Shown piece by piece: positions 1 through 10,193 of a stretch of 64,000 nt of DNA. The stretch's first letter is position 1. Every line of letters starts with the position of its first letter. The notes under the pieces are model-generated. The model worked only from the letters and a program-made list of their open reading frames with translations. It searched no databases and was not told the DNA's origin. This DNA is from Inquilinus limosus_F (GTDB lineage: Bacteria; Pseudomonadota; Alphaproteobacteria; DSM-16000; Inquilinaceae): positions 186,001 through 250,000 of the forward strand of contig NZ_JAHVDK010000001.1 in assembly GCF_051487185.1 (NCBI RefSeq). Direction: 5' to 3'. The position numbers were made by a program, and so were the translations under genes.

Positions 1-1595
<1,595 letters not shown>

Positions 1596-1602
1596 GGCAA
1601 CC

Positions 1603-2175
1603 ATGCTGAACCAGATCCGACCCGCCCTGGTGATGGTCGTCGTGCTGACGATCCTCACCGGCCTCGCCTATCCCTTCGCCATGACCGGCATTGCCCAGGG
1701 GCTGTTCCCCGACCAGGCCGATGGCAGCCTGGTGAAGCGCGCTGACGGCACCGTCATCGGCTCGACGCTGATCGGCCAGGAGTTCACCGGCGACACGTAC
1801 TTTCACGGCCGGCCGTCGGCGACGGCCCCGGCGCCCTACAACGCCGCCAGCTCGGCCGGCTCGAATCTCGGCCCCACCGCCCGAGCGCTCGCCGACCGGG
1901 TGAAGGCCGATGTCGACGCGCTGGCGGCGCAGGGCATCGAGAACCCGCCGGCCGACATGGTCACCACCTCGGCCTCGGGCCTCGACCCGGACATCAGCCC
2001 GGCCAATGCCGAGCTGCAGGTGACGCGCGTCGCCGCCGCCCGCGGCCTGCCGCCGGAGTGGGTGCGCCAGGCGGTGCAGGACGCGACTTCCGGCCGCCTC
2101 TTCGGCCTGATCGGCGAGCCGCGGGTGAACGTCCTGAGGCTCAATATGATGCTGGACGGGCTGAAGGCCCCGTAG
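1603..2175 (+). CDS. kdpC: Potassium-transporting ATPase subunit C
   Basis: KdpC is the small accessory subunit of the Kdp pump. It has one N-terminal membrane helix and a periplasmic domain that stabilises the complex and affects ATP affinity of KdpB. The 190-residue product is of normal length. It opens with a hydrophobic helix at about residues 7-27 and carries the family signature region around GQEFTGDTYFHGRPSA. The ATG lies 7 bases after the kdpB stop, so the two are surely co-transcribed. kdpD starts 12 bases after its stop. Confidence 0.97.
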   Translation: MLNQIRPALVMVVVLTILTGLAYPFAMTGIAQGLFPDQADGSLVKRADGTVIGSTLIGQEFTGDTYFHGRPSATAPAPYNAASSAGSNLGPTARALADRVKADVDALAAQGIENPPADMVTTSASGLDPDISPANAELQVTRVAAARGLPPEWVRQAVQDATSGRLFGLIGEPRVNVLRLNMMLDGLKAP

Positions 2176-2187
2176 TCTCCTCCCCGC

Positions 2188-4896
2188 ATGGTATCGATCG
2201 ATCGGTCCGACGACGATCATCGTCCCTCGCCGGAAGCTCTGCTCGAGGCGGTCGCGAAAACCCGCGGCCGCCTCAAGATCTTCCTCGGGGCGGCGCCCGG
2301 CGTCGGCAAGACCTACGAGATGCTGTCCCAGGGCACCGCGCGGCGGCGCGACGGGGGCGACGTCGTCATCGGCGTGGTCGAGACCCATGGCAGGGCCGAG
2401 ACCCAGGCCCTGGTCGACGGCTTCGAGATCATCCCCCGCCGCCGGGTCGAGCATCGCGGCCGGCTGCTGCAGGAGATGGATCTCGACGCCATCCTGGCGC
2501 GCCGTCCGGCCCTGGTGCTGGTCGACGAACTGGCGCACACCAACGCGCCCGGCAGCCGCCACGACAAGCGTTACCAGGATGTCGAGGAGATCCTGGCGGC
2601 CGGGATCGATGTCTGGACCACGCTGAACATCCAGCATGTCGAGAGCCTGAACGACGTCGTCGCCCAGATCACTCGCATCCGGGTGCGCGAGACGGTGCCG
2701 GATTCCTGGATCGACGGCGCCGACGAGATCGAGTTGATCGACCTGACGCCGGAGGATCTGCAGAAGCGGCTGGCCGAAGGCAAGGTCTATATCCGCGATC
2801 AGGCCAGGCGGGCGGTGGAGCATTTCTTCAAGCCCGGCAACCTGACGGCGCTGCGCGAACTGGCGCTGCGCCGCACCGCCCAACGGGTGGACGACCAGAT
2901 GCTGGGCTATATGCGGGCCCACGCTATCACCGGCCCTTGGGCCGCCGGCGACCGCATCATGGTCTGCGTCAGCGACGCGCCGAATTGCGAGGCGCTGGTC
3001 CGCTACGCCCGCCGCGTGGCCGACCGGCTCGGCGCCCGCTGGAGCGCCGTCTATATCGAGAGCTCACGCCACCACCGGCTGAGCGAGGCCGAGCGCGACC
3101 GCATTGCCCGCGCCCTGCTGCTGGCCGAGAAGCTGGGCGGCGAGACGGTCACCATCCCGGCCAACGACATCGTCGCCGAGATCCTGACCTATGCCCGGCG
3201 CAACAACATCACCCAGATCGTCATCGGCAAGTCCAGCCGCTCGCGCTGGTTCGAGATGCTGCACGGCTCGGTGGTGCACGACCTGGTGCGAAGAGCAGGG
3301 ACGATCTCGGTCCATGTCATGGCGGGGGAGGAGGCGGAGCCCGGCCAGGAGCGGATCCAGACCCGCCCGGCCGAGTCCGGCCTCGACCTGCGGCCCTATC
3401 TGGTCGCCGCGATCGGCGTGGCGGCGACGACCGCGGCCGCCCATCTGGTCGCCTTCGTCGCCACCGCCAACAGCATCGCCCTCGTCTTCCTGATCCCGGT
3501 GCTGTTCAGCGCCGCGCGCTACGGGCTGGGGCCGTCGATCTTCGCTTCCATCCTCAGCGTGTTCGCGGTCAACTTTTTCTTCCTGCCGCCGCTCTACAGC
3601 CTGGTCATCGCCGACCCGTCGAACGTCACCTCGCTGGTGTTCTTCCTGGTGGTCGCGGTCGTCACCTCGAACCTGCAGAGCCGGGCCCGGCTGCAGGCCC
3701 GCAGCGCCGCGGCGCGGGCCAAGGCGACGGCCGAGCTGTTCGGATTCAGCCGCAAGCTGGCGGCGATCGCCTCGGCCGACGACCTGCTCTGGGCCGCCGC
3801 CTACCAGATCGCGGCGATGCTGAAGTTGCGCGTGGTCATCCTGATGCCGCAGGAGGGCTCGCTACAGGTGGTGGCAGGCTATCCGCCCGAGGACCGGATC
3901 GAGGAGGCGGATCGGGCGGCGGCGCAGTGGAGCTGGGCCAGCAACCGGCCGGCAGGGCGGGGGGCCGACACGCTGCCCGGCGGCAAATGGCTGTTCCTGC
4001 CCTGGCGCACCACCTCGGCCCAGATCGGCGTGATCGGCATCGACCGCGACCAGCCGGGGCCGCTGCTCAGCCCCGACGACCAGCGCCTCCTGGAGTCGCT
4101 GATGGATCAGGCGGCGGTGGCGATCGAGCGGGTGCATCTCGCCAAGGATGTCGACGAGGCGCGAGTGGTGGCGGAGACGGAGCGGCTGCGCGCCGCCCTC
4201 CTGACCTCGATCAGCCACGATCTGCGCACGCCCTTGGCCGGGATCATCGGTGCCGTCTCCAGCCTGCGCCGCTACGACGCGGCACTGGAGCCGAAGGCAA
4301 GGGTCGAGCTGATGGAGACGGCGGAGGACGAGGCCGAGCGGCTGAACCGCTTCGTCGGCAACCTGCTCGACATGACCCGCCTCGAATCCGGTGTGCTGCG
4401 GCCGAAGCTGGAGGCGACGGATGTGGCGGAGCTGGTCGGCGCCGCGGCCGAGCGCTGCGCGGCCCTGGTCGCCCGCCATCGCCTCGTGCTCGACATCGCG
4501 CCCGGCCTGCCGCTTTACCTGCTCGACCCGATCCTCTTGGAGCAGGTGCTGGTCAATCTGATCGACAACGCCGCCAAATACGCGCCGCCCGGCACGGCCA
4601 TCACCGTCTCGGCGCGGGAGGAGGACGGGCTGGTGATTCGGGTGCTGGACGAGGGGGAGGGCATTCCGGAGGACAAGCTGGAGGCGATCTTCGACAAGTT
4701 CCACCGCATCCATCACGGCGACAGCGCCCAGGCCGGCACCGGGCTCGGCCTCGCCATCTGCCGCGGCTTCGTCGAGACCCTGGGCGGTCGGATCACCGCC
4801 GGCAACCGCGGCGACCGAAGCGGCGCCGTCTTCACTGTGACCTTCCCGGCCGACCTGGCGGCGCCGGCCCTGCCGGGCACTTCGCTGGGGGTGTGA
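2188..4896 (+). CDS. kdpD: Sensor histidine kinase KdpD
   Basis: Membrane sensor kinase that responds to K+ limitation and turgor and phosphorylates KdpE. The 902-residue protein has the usual order: an N-terminal KdpD domain with a Walker A motif GAAPGVGKT (residues 34-42, Lys41), a universal-stress-like domain, a block of four membrane helices at about 405-500 (DUF4118), a GAF-like region, then the HisKA motif SHDLRTPL with His677 as the predicted phosphoacceptor. The HATPase end follows with N, G1 and G2 boxes (LVNLIDNAAKYA, DEGEGIPE, GTGLGLAI). It sits directly after kdpC. No domain is missing. Confidence 0.97.
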   Translation: MVSIDRSDDDHRPSPEALLEAVAKTRGRLKIFLGAAPGVGKTYEMLSQGTARRRDGGDVVIGVVETHGRAETQALVDGFEIIPRRRVEHRGRLLQEMDLDAILARRPALVLVDELAHTNAPGSRHDKRYQDVEEILAAGIDVWTTLNIQHVESLNDVVAQITRIRVRETVPDSWIDGADEIELIDLTPEDLQKRLAEGKVYIRDQARRAVEHFFKPGNLTALRELALRRTAQRVDDQMLGYMRAHAITGPWAAGDRIMVCVSDAPNCEALVRYARRVADRLGARWSAVYIESSRHHRLSEAERDRIARALLLAEKLGGETVTIPANDIVAEILTYARRNNITQIVIGKSSRSRWFEMLHGSVVHDLVRRAGTISVHVMAGEEAEPGQERIQTRPAESGLDLRPYLVAAIGVAATTAAAHLVAFVATANSIALVFLIPVLFSAARYGLGPSIFASILSVFAVNFFFLPPLYSLVIADPSNVTSLVFFLVVAVVTSNLQSRARLQARSAAARAKATAELFGFSRKLAAIASADDLLWAAAYQIAAMLKLRVVILMPQEGSLQVVAGYPPEDRIEEADRAAAQWSWASNRPAGRGADTLPGGKWLFLPWRTTSAQIGVIGIDRDQPGPLLSPDDQRLLESLMDQAAVAIERVHLAKDVDEARVVAETERLRAALLTSISHDLRTPLAGIIGAVSSLRRYDAALEPKARVELMETAEDEAERLNRFVGNLLDMTRLESGVLRPKLEATDVAELVGAAAERCAALVARHRLVLDIAPGLPLYLLDPILLEQVLVNLIDNAAKYAPPGTAITVSAREEDGLVIRVLDEGEGIPEDKLEAIFDKFHRIHHGDSAQAGTGLGLAICRGFVETLGGRITAGNRGDRSGAVFTVTFPADLAAPALPGTSLGV

Positions 4897-4936
4897 TGCG
4901 ACGGCTCCGGATTTTCGCCTCTCTGTCCTTTCGACT

Positions 4937-4973
4937 CCGTCATGGCGAGCCCCTTCGGGGCTCGCCATGACGG
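4937..4973. repeat. Long hairpin between kdpD and kdpE
   Basis: A near-perfect inverted repeat with about 17 paired bases and a 3-base loop (arms 4937-4953 and 4957-4973). It lies in the 99-base gap between the kdpD stop and the likely kdpE start. There is no T-run after it, so it is not a classical terminator. It could be a processing or stability hairpin within the kdp mRNA, or a dispersed REP-like element. An ATG inside it is in frame with kdpE, but I do not take that as the start. Confidence 0.7.
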
Positions 4974-4995
4974 GTTGGTGTTTCGGACCGCCAGC

Positions 4996-5700
4996 ATGAT
5001 GCCCCCAGAGACCCGGCCCGCACCGCGCATCCTGGTCATCGACGACGAGCCGCAGATCCGCCGCTTCCTCAAGATCAGCCTGGCCGCCGACGGCTACGTC
5101 CCGATCGAGGCGGCGGGCGGCACGGAGGGGCTGGAGCGGGTGATGCAGGACCGGCCGGACCTGGTGATCCTCGACCTCGGTCTGCCCGACATCGACGGCC
5201 AGCAGGTGCTGAGCCGGATCCGCGAGCTGTCGGCAGTGCCGGTGATCGTGCTGTCAGTCCGTGCCGGCGAGGCGGAGAAGGTCGAGGCGCTGGATCGCGG
5301 CGCCAACGACTATGTCACCAAGCCCTTCGGCATCGCCGAGCTGACCGCCCGGCTGCGCGCCGCACTGCGCCACCGCGGGCAGGAGGAAGCCGAGGCGGTG
5401 ATCGAGGCCGGGCCGCTGACGGTCGACGTGCCGCACCGCCGGGTGCGGCTCGACGGGCGGGAGATCCGGCTGTCGAAGAAGGAATTCGAGATCCTGCGCC
5501 TGCTTGCCGCCCATCATGGCCGGGTGGTGACGCATCAGAAGATCCTGCGCGAGGTCTGGGGCCCGGCCCATATCGACGCCATGCAGTATCTTCGCGTGTA
5601 TGTCGGCCAGCTGCGCCAGAAGCTCGGCGACGACCCGGCCCGGCCGCATCTGATCGCGACCGAGCCCGGGGTCGGCTATCGGCTGGTGGTAGAGGACTGA
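4996..5700 (+). CDS. kdpE: Response regulator KdpE
   Basis: OmpR/PhoB-type response regulator, partner of KdpD, expected to activate kdp transcription. The receiver domain has the acidic pair DD (residues 16-17), the phosphoacceptor Asp60 in LVILDLGLPD and the TKPFG lysine. A winged-helix DNA-binding domain follows at about residues 135-232. I chose the ATG at 4996 because translation from there begins just before the receiver domain. The earlier in-frame ATG at 4942 would translate the inter-gene hairpin into an 18-residue tail unlike family members. ATG 4999 is an equally possible start. Confidence 0.95.
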   Translation: MMPPETRPAPRILVIDDEPQIRRFLKISLAADGYVPIEAAGGTEGLERVMQDRPDLVILDLGLPDIDGQQVLSRIRELSAVPVIVLSVRAGEAEKVEALDRGANDYVTKPFGIAELTARLRAALRHRGQEEAEAVIEAGPLTVDVPHRRVRLDGREIRLSKKEFEILRLLAAHHGRVVTHQKILREVWGPAHIDAMQYLRVYVGQLRQKLGDDPARPHLIATEPGVGYRLVVED

Positions 5701-5713
5701 TCGCGGGAAGGCG

Positions 5714-5744
5714 GGGCTCCCTCCCGCGCGATCGGAGGGAGCCC
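5714..5744. terminator. Bidirectional hairpin between convergent kdpE and CBS gene
   Basis: Perfect 11-bp inverted repeat (5714-5724 and 5734-5744, 9-base loop) in the 57-base gap between two converging genes. The position fits a shared terminator. There is no strong T-run on either side, so the mechanism is inferred from position. Confidence 0.6.
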
Positions 5745-5757
5745 ACATCGTCAGGAT

Positions 5758-6210
5758 CTAATGCCGTGCTGTCGATCCCTTCGCATGGAGCCGGGCGTCG
5801 CGTGCGGCCAGCGTGGACACCTTGCCGTAGAGATTCTTCGGCCCGCGCAGGGCGAGGTCCGACAGCGACAGGATCCCGATGATCCGCTTCTGCCGGTTGA
5901 GCACCGGCATGTGATGGATCTGCTTCTCCTCCATCCGCTGCACGGCGTCCTCGCAGCTCTCGTCCTCGAAGCACCAGGTGATGCCCCTGGTCATCACCTG
6001 GTGCGCCTTGGCGGTGTTGCAGTCCATTCCTTCGGCGACACCGCGGCAGACGAGATCCCGATCGGTGATCATGCCGATCAGCCGGTCGTTCTCGCCCACC
6101 GGCAGGCAGCCGATGCCGTTGTCGCGCATCTTCCGCCCGGCCTCGGCCAGCGAAATGTCGGGACTGATCCACTCCGCATGCGGAGCCATGGCCTCACGAA
6201 CAAGCATCAT
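5758..6210 (-). CDS. CBS-domain pair protein
   Basis: A stand-alone 150-residue protein made of two CBS domains, roughly residues 1-60 and 70-130. The repeated core is seen as LPVGENDRLIGMITDRDL and MPVLNRQKRIIGILSLSDLA. CBS pairs usually bind adenine nucleotides and act as energy or ionic-strength sensors; no catalytic or membrane domain is attached here. Two adjacent ATG codons (6210 and 6207) follow a GGAGG ribosome site. It converges on kdpE. A link to potassium transport would be a guess from location only. Its target is unknown. Confidence 0.85.
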   Translation of the reverse strand: MMLVREAMAPHAEWISPDISLAEAGRKMRDNGIGCLPVGENDRLIGMITDRDLVCRGVAEGMDCNTAKAHQVMTRGITWCFEDESCEDAVQRMEEKQIHHMPVLNRQKRIIGILSLSDLALRGPKNLYGKVSTLAARDARLHAKGSTARH

Positions 6211-6451
6211 GACCTCCCGGGCGAAGCGCCCTGGAAATATGGCTGCGCGGTCGCGCCCATCCTGCGCAGTCTGTTCGGGACGCCGGTGCGTCCGGATCCC
6301 CGGCTTTTCCTCGGGATGGCCGCGCCGGATCCTCGGGGACGGATCGGATGGTCCGACTTGCCGGAGGAAGGCGGGCCGCCCCCCAGCGCTGCTCCGGCTC
6401 GACCATCTTACTCCACCCCGGGGTGTCGGACCAACGCGGCTGTTGCCCCGC

Positions 6452-7267
6452 CTACCGCTGATCCTGGTCCAGCCAGCGCGGCCGGGTCTTCTCGCCGATC
6501 AGGCAGTCGGTGCCGCCGGCCTGGACTTGGACGAAGGCGATCGGCGTCGCCGCCGGCTCGGCGCCGGCGATCTCAAGCACCAGCTTGCGCCGGATCGCCT
6601 CGGCGAACTGCGCCGTGCTGCGGACCGGTACGGTGAAGGCGCCGGGGCCGCCGATGACGCAGTCGCGGTAATAGGCGTCCAGCATCTCGGGCTCGGGCAG
6701 GCCGCCGAAGCCGCCGCGCTTCAGGATGATCGGCAGGCCGTTGATGGTGATGCCCTTCGCCAGCGCCATGTCGCGGGGGCCGGTCACCGGCCAGCCGGCA
6801 TTGTTCGGCCCATCGCCGGAGATGTCGATGGCACGGCGGATGCCGTCGAAGCCGTTGTTGTCGAACAGCCCGGCGGTGAACAGCAGCGCGCCGGAGATCG
6901 AGGTGCCGCGCCGCATCACCGTGCCGGAGGCTTCGGCAAGGTCGGCCGCCGCGGTGCGGGCCGCCGCGGCGCCGTCGATCAGCCGCCAGGGCAGGATCAC
7001 GGCCTGGGAATTGGCGCCGGCCCATTCGACATAGGTGATGGCGATGCGGCCGTTGACGCCGGAGGCGATGGCGTCGATCACCTCGGGATGGCTGAGGGCG
7101 GCGACGTAGCCGTCGCGCTGCAGCGCCTGCTCGTCCTCGTCCATCGAACGCGAGACGTCGACCGCGAGCACCAGCTCGAGATCGACCGGCTGGTCCTGCG
7201 CCGCCGCGGGCGCTGCCGGCAGGAAGAAGCTGACAATCAGGCCGAGTCCGACGATGCCGAGGCGCAT
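6452..7267 (-). CDS. DUF1194 family exported VWA-like protein
   Basis: A 271-residue protein with a clear Sec signal peptide (hydrophobic core about residues 5-22, cleavage near AAAQD). It is followed by a von Willebrand A-like fold. The metal-site motif DVSRS comes in AVDVSRSMDEDE, as in the DUF1194 family of alphaproteobacteria, and the later TSISGAL and DISGDGPNN segments fit the same fold. The function of this family is not established; adhesion or protein-binding roles are inferred from the fold. It stands alone on the minus strand, with a G-rich ribosome site before the ATG. Confidence 0.85.
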   Translation of the reverse strand: MRLGIVGLGLIVSFFLPAAPAAAQDQPVDLELVLAVDVSRSMDEDEQALQRDGYVAALSHPEVIDAIASGVNGRIAITYVEWAGANSQAVILPWRLIDGAAAARTAAADLAEASGTVMRRGTSISGALLFTAGLFDNNGFDGIRRAIDISGDGPNNAGWPVTGPRDMALAKGITINGLPIILKRGGFGGLPEPEMLDAYYRDCVIGGPGAFTVPVRSTAQFAEAIRRKLVLEIAGAEPAATPIAFVQVQAGGTDCLIGEKTRPRWLDQDQR

Positions 7268-7602
7268 CCTTGCCCCCCATGAGCAGCCGACGACATTGGT
7301 TTCGATGTGGGAACGATCCGGCCCGGTGTCATCTCCGCTCCGGCCGGTTTTTCATCCGGCGGCTTGCAAACGGTGCGCCGTTCCCCCATATGGGGCTTCG
7401 AGATCGGTTTCGACACGATCCCCGCCGTTTCGATGAACCGGCCCGGATCCCCCTCCCAACCATGATCCGAGCGATAAGGCAGGCGCTTCGCCTGTCGATC
7501 GTGCTTGTGCAGCGATGGCAGGCCTACCGCCTGCGCATCCGCTGCTCAAAAGTCATTGAGTGCAACGAGGCCCCAAGGGCCCGAACCGTAAAGAACCAAG
7601 AG
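7268..7602. other. Intergenic region, probable rpsU upstream region
   Basis: 335 bases between the divergent DUF1194 gene and the small ORF ahead of rpsU. Base composition drops somewhat toward 7540-7600. I could not define a convincing promoter pair. It presumably carries the rpsU promoter and its 5' leader. Confidence 0.4.
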
Positions 7603-7749
7603 ATGAAGACCGTACAGATCAAGACTTTGCCCCGCCTGCCGCGTCGTCCGACGCCGGCACCGGCCGCCGCGACCCTGCGGCAGCCGCCGCGCAGGGCAGA
7701 GCTGTCCCGCGCCGAGATTCGCCGAATCGTTCTCGACATTCTCGGCTAA
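7603..7749 (+). CDS. Possible 48-residue leader ORF upstream of rpsU
   Basis: Short open frame from an ATG preceded by a weak AAGAG site, ending in TAA 44 bases before the rpsU ATG. The product is basic and proline-rich in its first 30 residues. It ends in an amphipathic helix-like stretch (ELSRAEIRRIVLDILG). I do not recognise the family. Its position in the leader of a ribosomal protein gene raises the possibility of a translated regulatory ORF, but codon evidence from 48 residues is weak and it may be untranslated leader. Confidence 0.45.
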   Translation: MKTVQIKTLPRLPRRPTPAPAAATLRQPPRRAELSRAEIRRIVLDILG

Positions 7750-7793
7750 AGGGCGTAGTCCCGCCCGAACTCTTTGATGAAAGGCTTCAGCCG

Positions 7794-7997
7794 ATGCAGG
7801 TGCTCGTCCGCGACAACAACATCGACCAGGCGCTGCGCGTCCTCAAGAAGCGGATGCAGCGCGAAGGCATCTTTCGCGAGATGAAGCAGCGCCGGGCCTA
7901 TGAGAAGCCGTCCGAGCGCCGCATCCGCGAGGAAGCCGAAGCGGTCCGCCGCCAGCGCAAGGCGCTGCGCAAGCGGATGCAGATCCAGGGCTACTGA
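7794..7997 (+). CDS. rpsU: 30S ribosomal protein S21
   Basis: Small-subunit ribosomal protein S21 (bS21), needed for efficient initiation. The 67-residue product begins MQVLVRDNNIDQALRVLKK, the typical start of the family, and is rich in Arg and Lys throughout (REMKQRRAYEKPSERR). The frame is open upstream, but the family start and normal length place the ATG at 7794. It has its own strong downstream terminator. Confidence 0.97.
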   Translation: MQVLVRDNNIDQALRVLKKRMQREGIFREMKQRRAYEKPSERRIREEAEAVRRQRKALRKRMQIQGY

Positions 7998-8049
7998 CCC
8001 GGTTCCGGGGCCGCACGGTCCCGAACCCGTCATCGGTACGATGGATGAG

Positions 8050-8074
8050 ACGAGGGGCCTTCGCCCCTCGTTTT
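8050..8074 (+). terminator. Intrinsic terminator of rpsU
   Basis: Perfect 9-bp GC-rich stem (8050-8058 with 8063-8071), 4-base loop, followed by a run of T residues at 8071-8074. It lies about 50 bases after the rpsU stop. Confidence 0.9.
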
Positions 8075-8143
8075 GATTCCGGGCATTGCCTCCGACCGGC
8101 TTGTGTCGAAGGATGACGCGATGCCGATCCGGGAGGCCGACCG

Positions 8144-8428
8144 ATGGATGTCTCCGCCCTCAAACGCTCTCTGGCCGAGGACCGCCCGCCCGCGACCCTG
8201 TCGCCACCGCTCGCCGCCCTGTGGTGGGACGCCAAGGGCGACTGGGACCGCGCCCATGGCTGCGTCGATTCCGAGGACGGCGCGGAGGCCGCCTGGGCCC
8301 ATGCCTATCTGCACCGCAAAGAAGGCGACCTCGGCAATGCCGGCTACTGGTACCGCCGGGCCGGGCGGCCGATGCCCTCCGTCAGCCTGGAGCAGGAATG
8401 GGCGGAGATCGCCGCGGCGCTCGACTGA
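8144..8428 (+). CDS. Conserved hypothetical protein, tryptophan-rich, 94 residues
   Basis: Small soluble protein of unknown function. It has a compact pattern AWAHAYLHRKEGDLGNAGYWYRRAGRP, similar in character to a single TPR/SEL1-like helix pair and recalling a conserved bacterial family without an assigned role (recollection, not searched). No signal peptide or membrane helix is seen. It ends 9 bases before the stop of the convergent quinone reductase gene. Coding is supported by the strong amino-acid pattern rather than by context. Confidence 0.75.
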   Translation: MDVSALKRSLAEDRPPATLSPPLAALWWDAKGDWDRAHGCVDSEDGAEAAWAHAYLHRKEGDLGNAGYWYRRAGRPMPSVSLEQEWAEIAAALD

Positions 8429-8437
8429 ACCGGTGCC

Positions 8438-9412
8438 TCAGCCCGCCTCGTCCGGGACCAGCACGATCTTGCCGGCGACGCCGCGGCTTTCCAGCCGGCG
8501 ATGCGCGTCGGCGCCGCGCGACAGCGGGAAGACCTCGATCTCGGGCAGGGCGATCTCGCCGGCCCGCAGCGCGGCGAACAACGTGCCGGCGCGGGCCAGC
8601 CGGCTGTCGCGGCTGTCGAGATGGTCCCACAGGTCGCCCCCGACCACCGCCTTCGACTGCTCCATCAACCGGCGTGGATCGATCGCCGGAGGGTCGCCTC
8701 CGGCCGTGCCGTAGGCCACCACCGTGCCGCGCGGCCGGGCGGCGGCCAGGCTGTCCGCCAGCGTCGTGCCGACGGAATCATAGGCGATGTCGACCCCGCC
8801 ATCGCTCAGCGCCCGCACCGCCGCCACCCAGTCCTCGGCGTAGGTCAGGCTGTGATCCGCCCCGATGGCCGTGGCGATGGCGGCCTTGGCCGGCGTGGAG
8901 GTCAGGGCGAACACCGTGGCCCCGCGCCGCTTCGCCATCTGCACCAGCAACTGCCCGACCCCGCCCGCGGCCGCATGGATCAGGACCTTGGCGCCGCTGC
9001 GGACCGGGGCGCTGTCCGCCACCAGATACTGCGCCGTCAGGCCCTGCAGCAGGATGGAAGCGGCTTCGCGATGGCCGATATCGTCCGGCAGCGGGATCGC
9101 GCGCTCGACCGGCACGGAGACGCGCGTGGCGTTGGCGAAGGGCACGTCGGCGAAGCCGATGCGGTCGCCGATGCGGATGCCGTCGACCCCGTCGCCCAGC
9201 GCGACCACGTCGCCCGCGCCTTCGTAGCCGGCGATATGCGGGGCCGTGCCGGCCAGGCGATAGTGACCCCGGCGTCTATGCAGATCCGCGAAGTTCAGGC
9301 CCGCCGCCCGCATCGCCAGCAGCACATGACCCGGCGGCACCGGCGGATCCGGCAGCCTCCGATACTCCAGGACCTCGGGGCCGCCGAAGCGGTCGAACAC
9401 CAGCGCTTCCAT
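8438..9412 (-). CDS. Zinc-free quinone oxidoreductase (MDR family)
   Basis: A 324-residue medium-chain dehydrogenase/reductase of the NADPH:quinone reductase type. It reduces quinones or activated alkenes with NADPH in the cytosol. The N-terminal GroES-like domain (MEALVFDRFGGPEVLEY) is followed by a Rossmann domain with AAAGGVGQ. The cysteine cluster of zinc alcohol dehydrogenases is absent. I set the ATG at 9412; the frame extends further upstream only as a shadow. It is divergent from an XRE-cupin regulator, which may control it through the palindromes between them. Confidence 0.9.
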   Translation of the reverse strand: MEALVFDRFGGPEVLEYRRLPDPPVPPGHVLLAMRAAGLNFADLHRRRGHYRLAGTAPHIAGYEGAGDVVALGDGVDGIRIGDRIGFADVPFANATRVSVPVERAIPLPDDIGHREAASILLQGLTAQYLVADSAPVRSGAKVLIHAAAGGVGQLLVQMAKRRGATVFALTSTPAKAAIATAIGADHSLTYAEDWVAAVRALSDGGVDIAYDSVGTTLADSLAAARPRGTVVAYGTAGGDPPAIDPRRLMEQSKAVVGGDLWDHLDSRDSRLARAGTLFAALRAGEIALPEIEVFPLSRGADAHRRLESRGVAGKIVLVPDEAG

Positions 9413-9455
9413 GACATCGTCTCTCCGCAACGGCCGGTCGCGCCGGCATCGTCGA

Positions 9456-9489
9456 CATCTACTATAGTGGATGGCTCCATCATAGTGGA
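9456..9489. promoter_or_regulatory. Paired palindromic operator between quinone reductase and XRE-cupin genes
   Basis: An 18-bp near-perfect palindrome at 9456-9473 (CATC.ACTATAGT.GATG) is followed 2 bases later by a second, degenerate copy (9476-9489, TCCATCATAGTGGA). The pair sits in the 136-base divergent intergenic region. The TATAGT core could also be a -10 element on either strand. Autoregulation by the adjacent XRE-cupin protein is the likely use (inference). Confidence 0.6.
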
Positions 9490-9548
9490 AAGATGCCTCT
9501 TGACGGAGCAACGGCATCGCCCGACAAGCGGAAGGCTGAACCACGGGA

Positions 9549-10175
9549 ATGATCATGCCCTTGCTGGACGTGCTGCGGGCAAAGGCGACGGAGGGGGCCG
9601 CATCCTCCGGCTCGCCGCCGGCGATCGACCTGGCGGAGACCGTTCGCCGGCTGCGGGCGGGGCGGGGCTGGACGCTGGAGGAGACAGCCGGCCGGACCGG
9701 CCTGTCCCGCTCGGCCCTGTCGAAGATCGAGCGCGGCGAGATGTCGCCGACCTTCCAGGCGATGCAGAAGCTGGCGCGCGGTTTCGGCATCAAGCTGGTC
9801 GATCTGTTCGGCCAGGCCGCTTCTACCCTGCGCGGGCGCCGGATCGTGGTGCGGGCCGGCGAGGGCGCAGCCACCGAGATGCCGAATTACGGCCTTCGCC
9901 TGTTCACCGGCGAATTGCGGAACGCGCCCTTCCTCGCCGCCGAGGTCACCGTCCGCGCCAGGTCGCTGGACGAGTTCGAGGATTGGGAGCGTCACGACAG
10001 CGACGATTTCCTCTATGTGCTCTCCGGCCGGGTGACGCTGTTCACCGAGCATTCCGGCCCGGTCGAGCTCGGCCCCGGAGACGCCGTGTATTTCGATGCC
10101 CGCATGGGGCATGCCCTGATCGCCGCGGGCGAGGCGGAGGCGCGGGCGCTGTGGATCACGGCGCCGGCGCGATAG
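9549..10175 (+). CDS. XRE-family transcriptional regulator with C-terminal cupin domain
   Basis: A 208-residue regulator. A helix-turn-helix at about residues 30-85 (LRAGRGWTLEETAGRTGLSRSALSKIERGEMSPT) precedes a cupin_2 ligand domain at about 135-205 with HDSDDFLYVLSGRVTL and GPGDAVYFDA. Members often control catabolism or detoxification of small molecules sensed by the cupin. It is transcribed away from the quinone reductase gene, which makes that gene its most likely target. The ligand is unknown. Confidence 0.9.
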   Translation: MIMPLLDVLRAKATEGAASSGSPPAIDLAETVRRLRAGRGWTLEETAGRTGLSRSALSKIERGEMSPTFQAMQKLARGFGIKLVDLFGQAASTLRGRRIVVRAGEGAATEMPNYGLRLFTGELRNAPFLAAEVTVRARSLDEFEDWERHDSDDFLYVLSGRVTLFTEHSGPVELGPGDAVYFDARMGHALIAAGEAEARALWITAPAR

Positions 10176-10193
10176 GCCGGCCGCGGACAAGGA

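Noticed and set aside
2058..4970. A 970-codon open frame overlapping kdpD in another frame
   Set aside because: It is a high-GC shadow of kdpD: very rich in Arg, Gly and Pro with no domain, while the kdpD frame has every expected motif.
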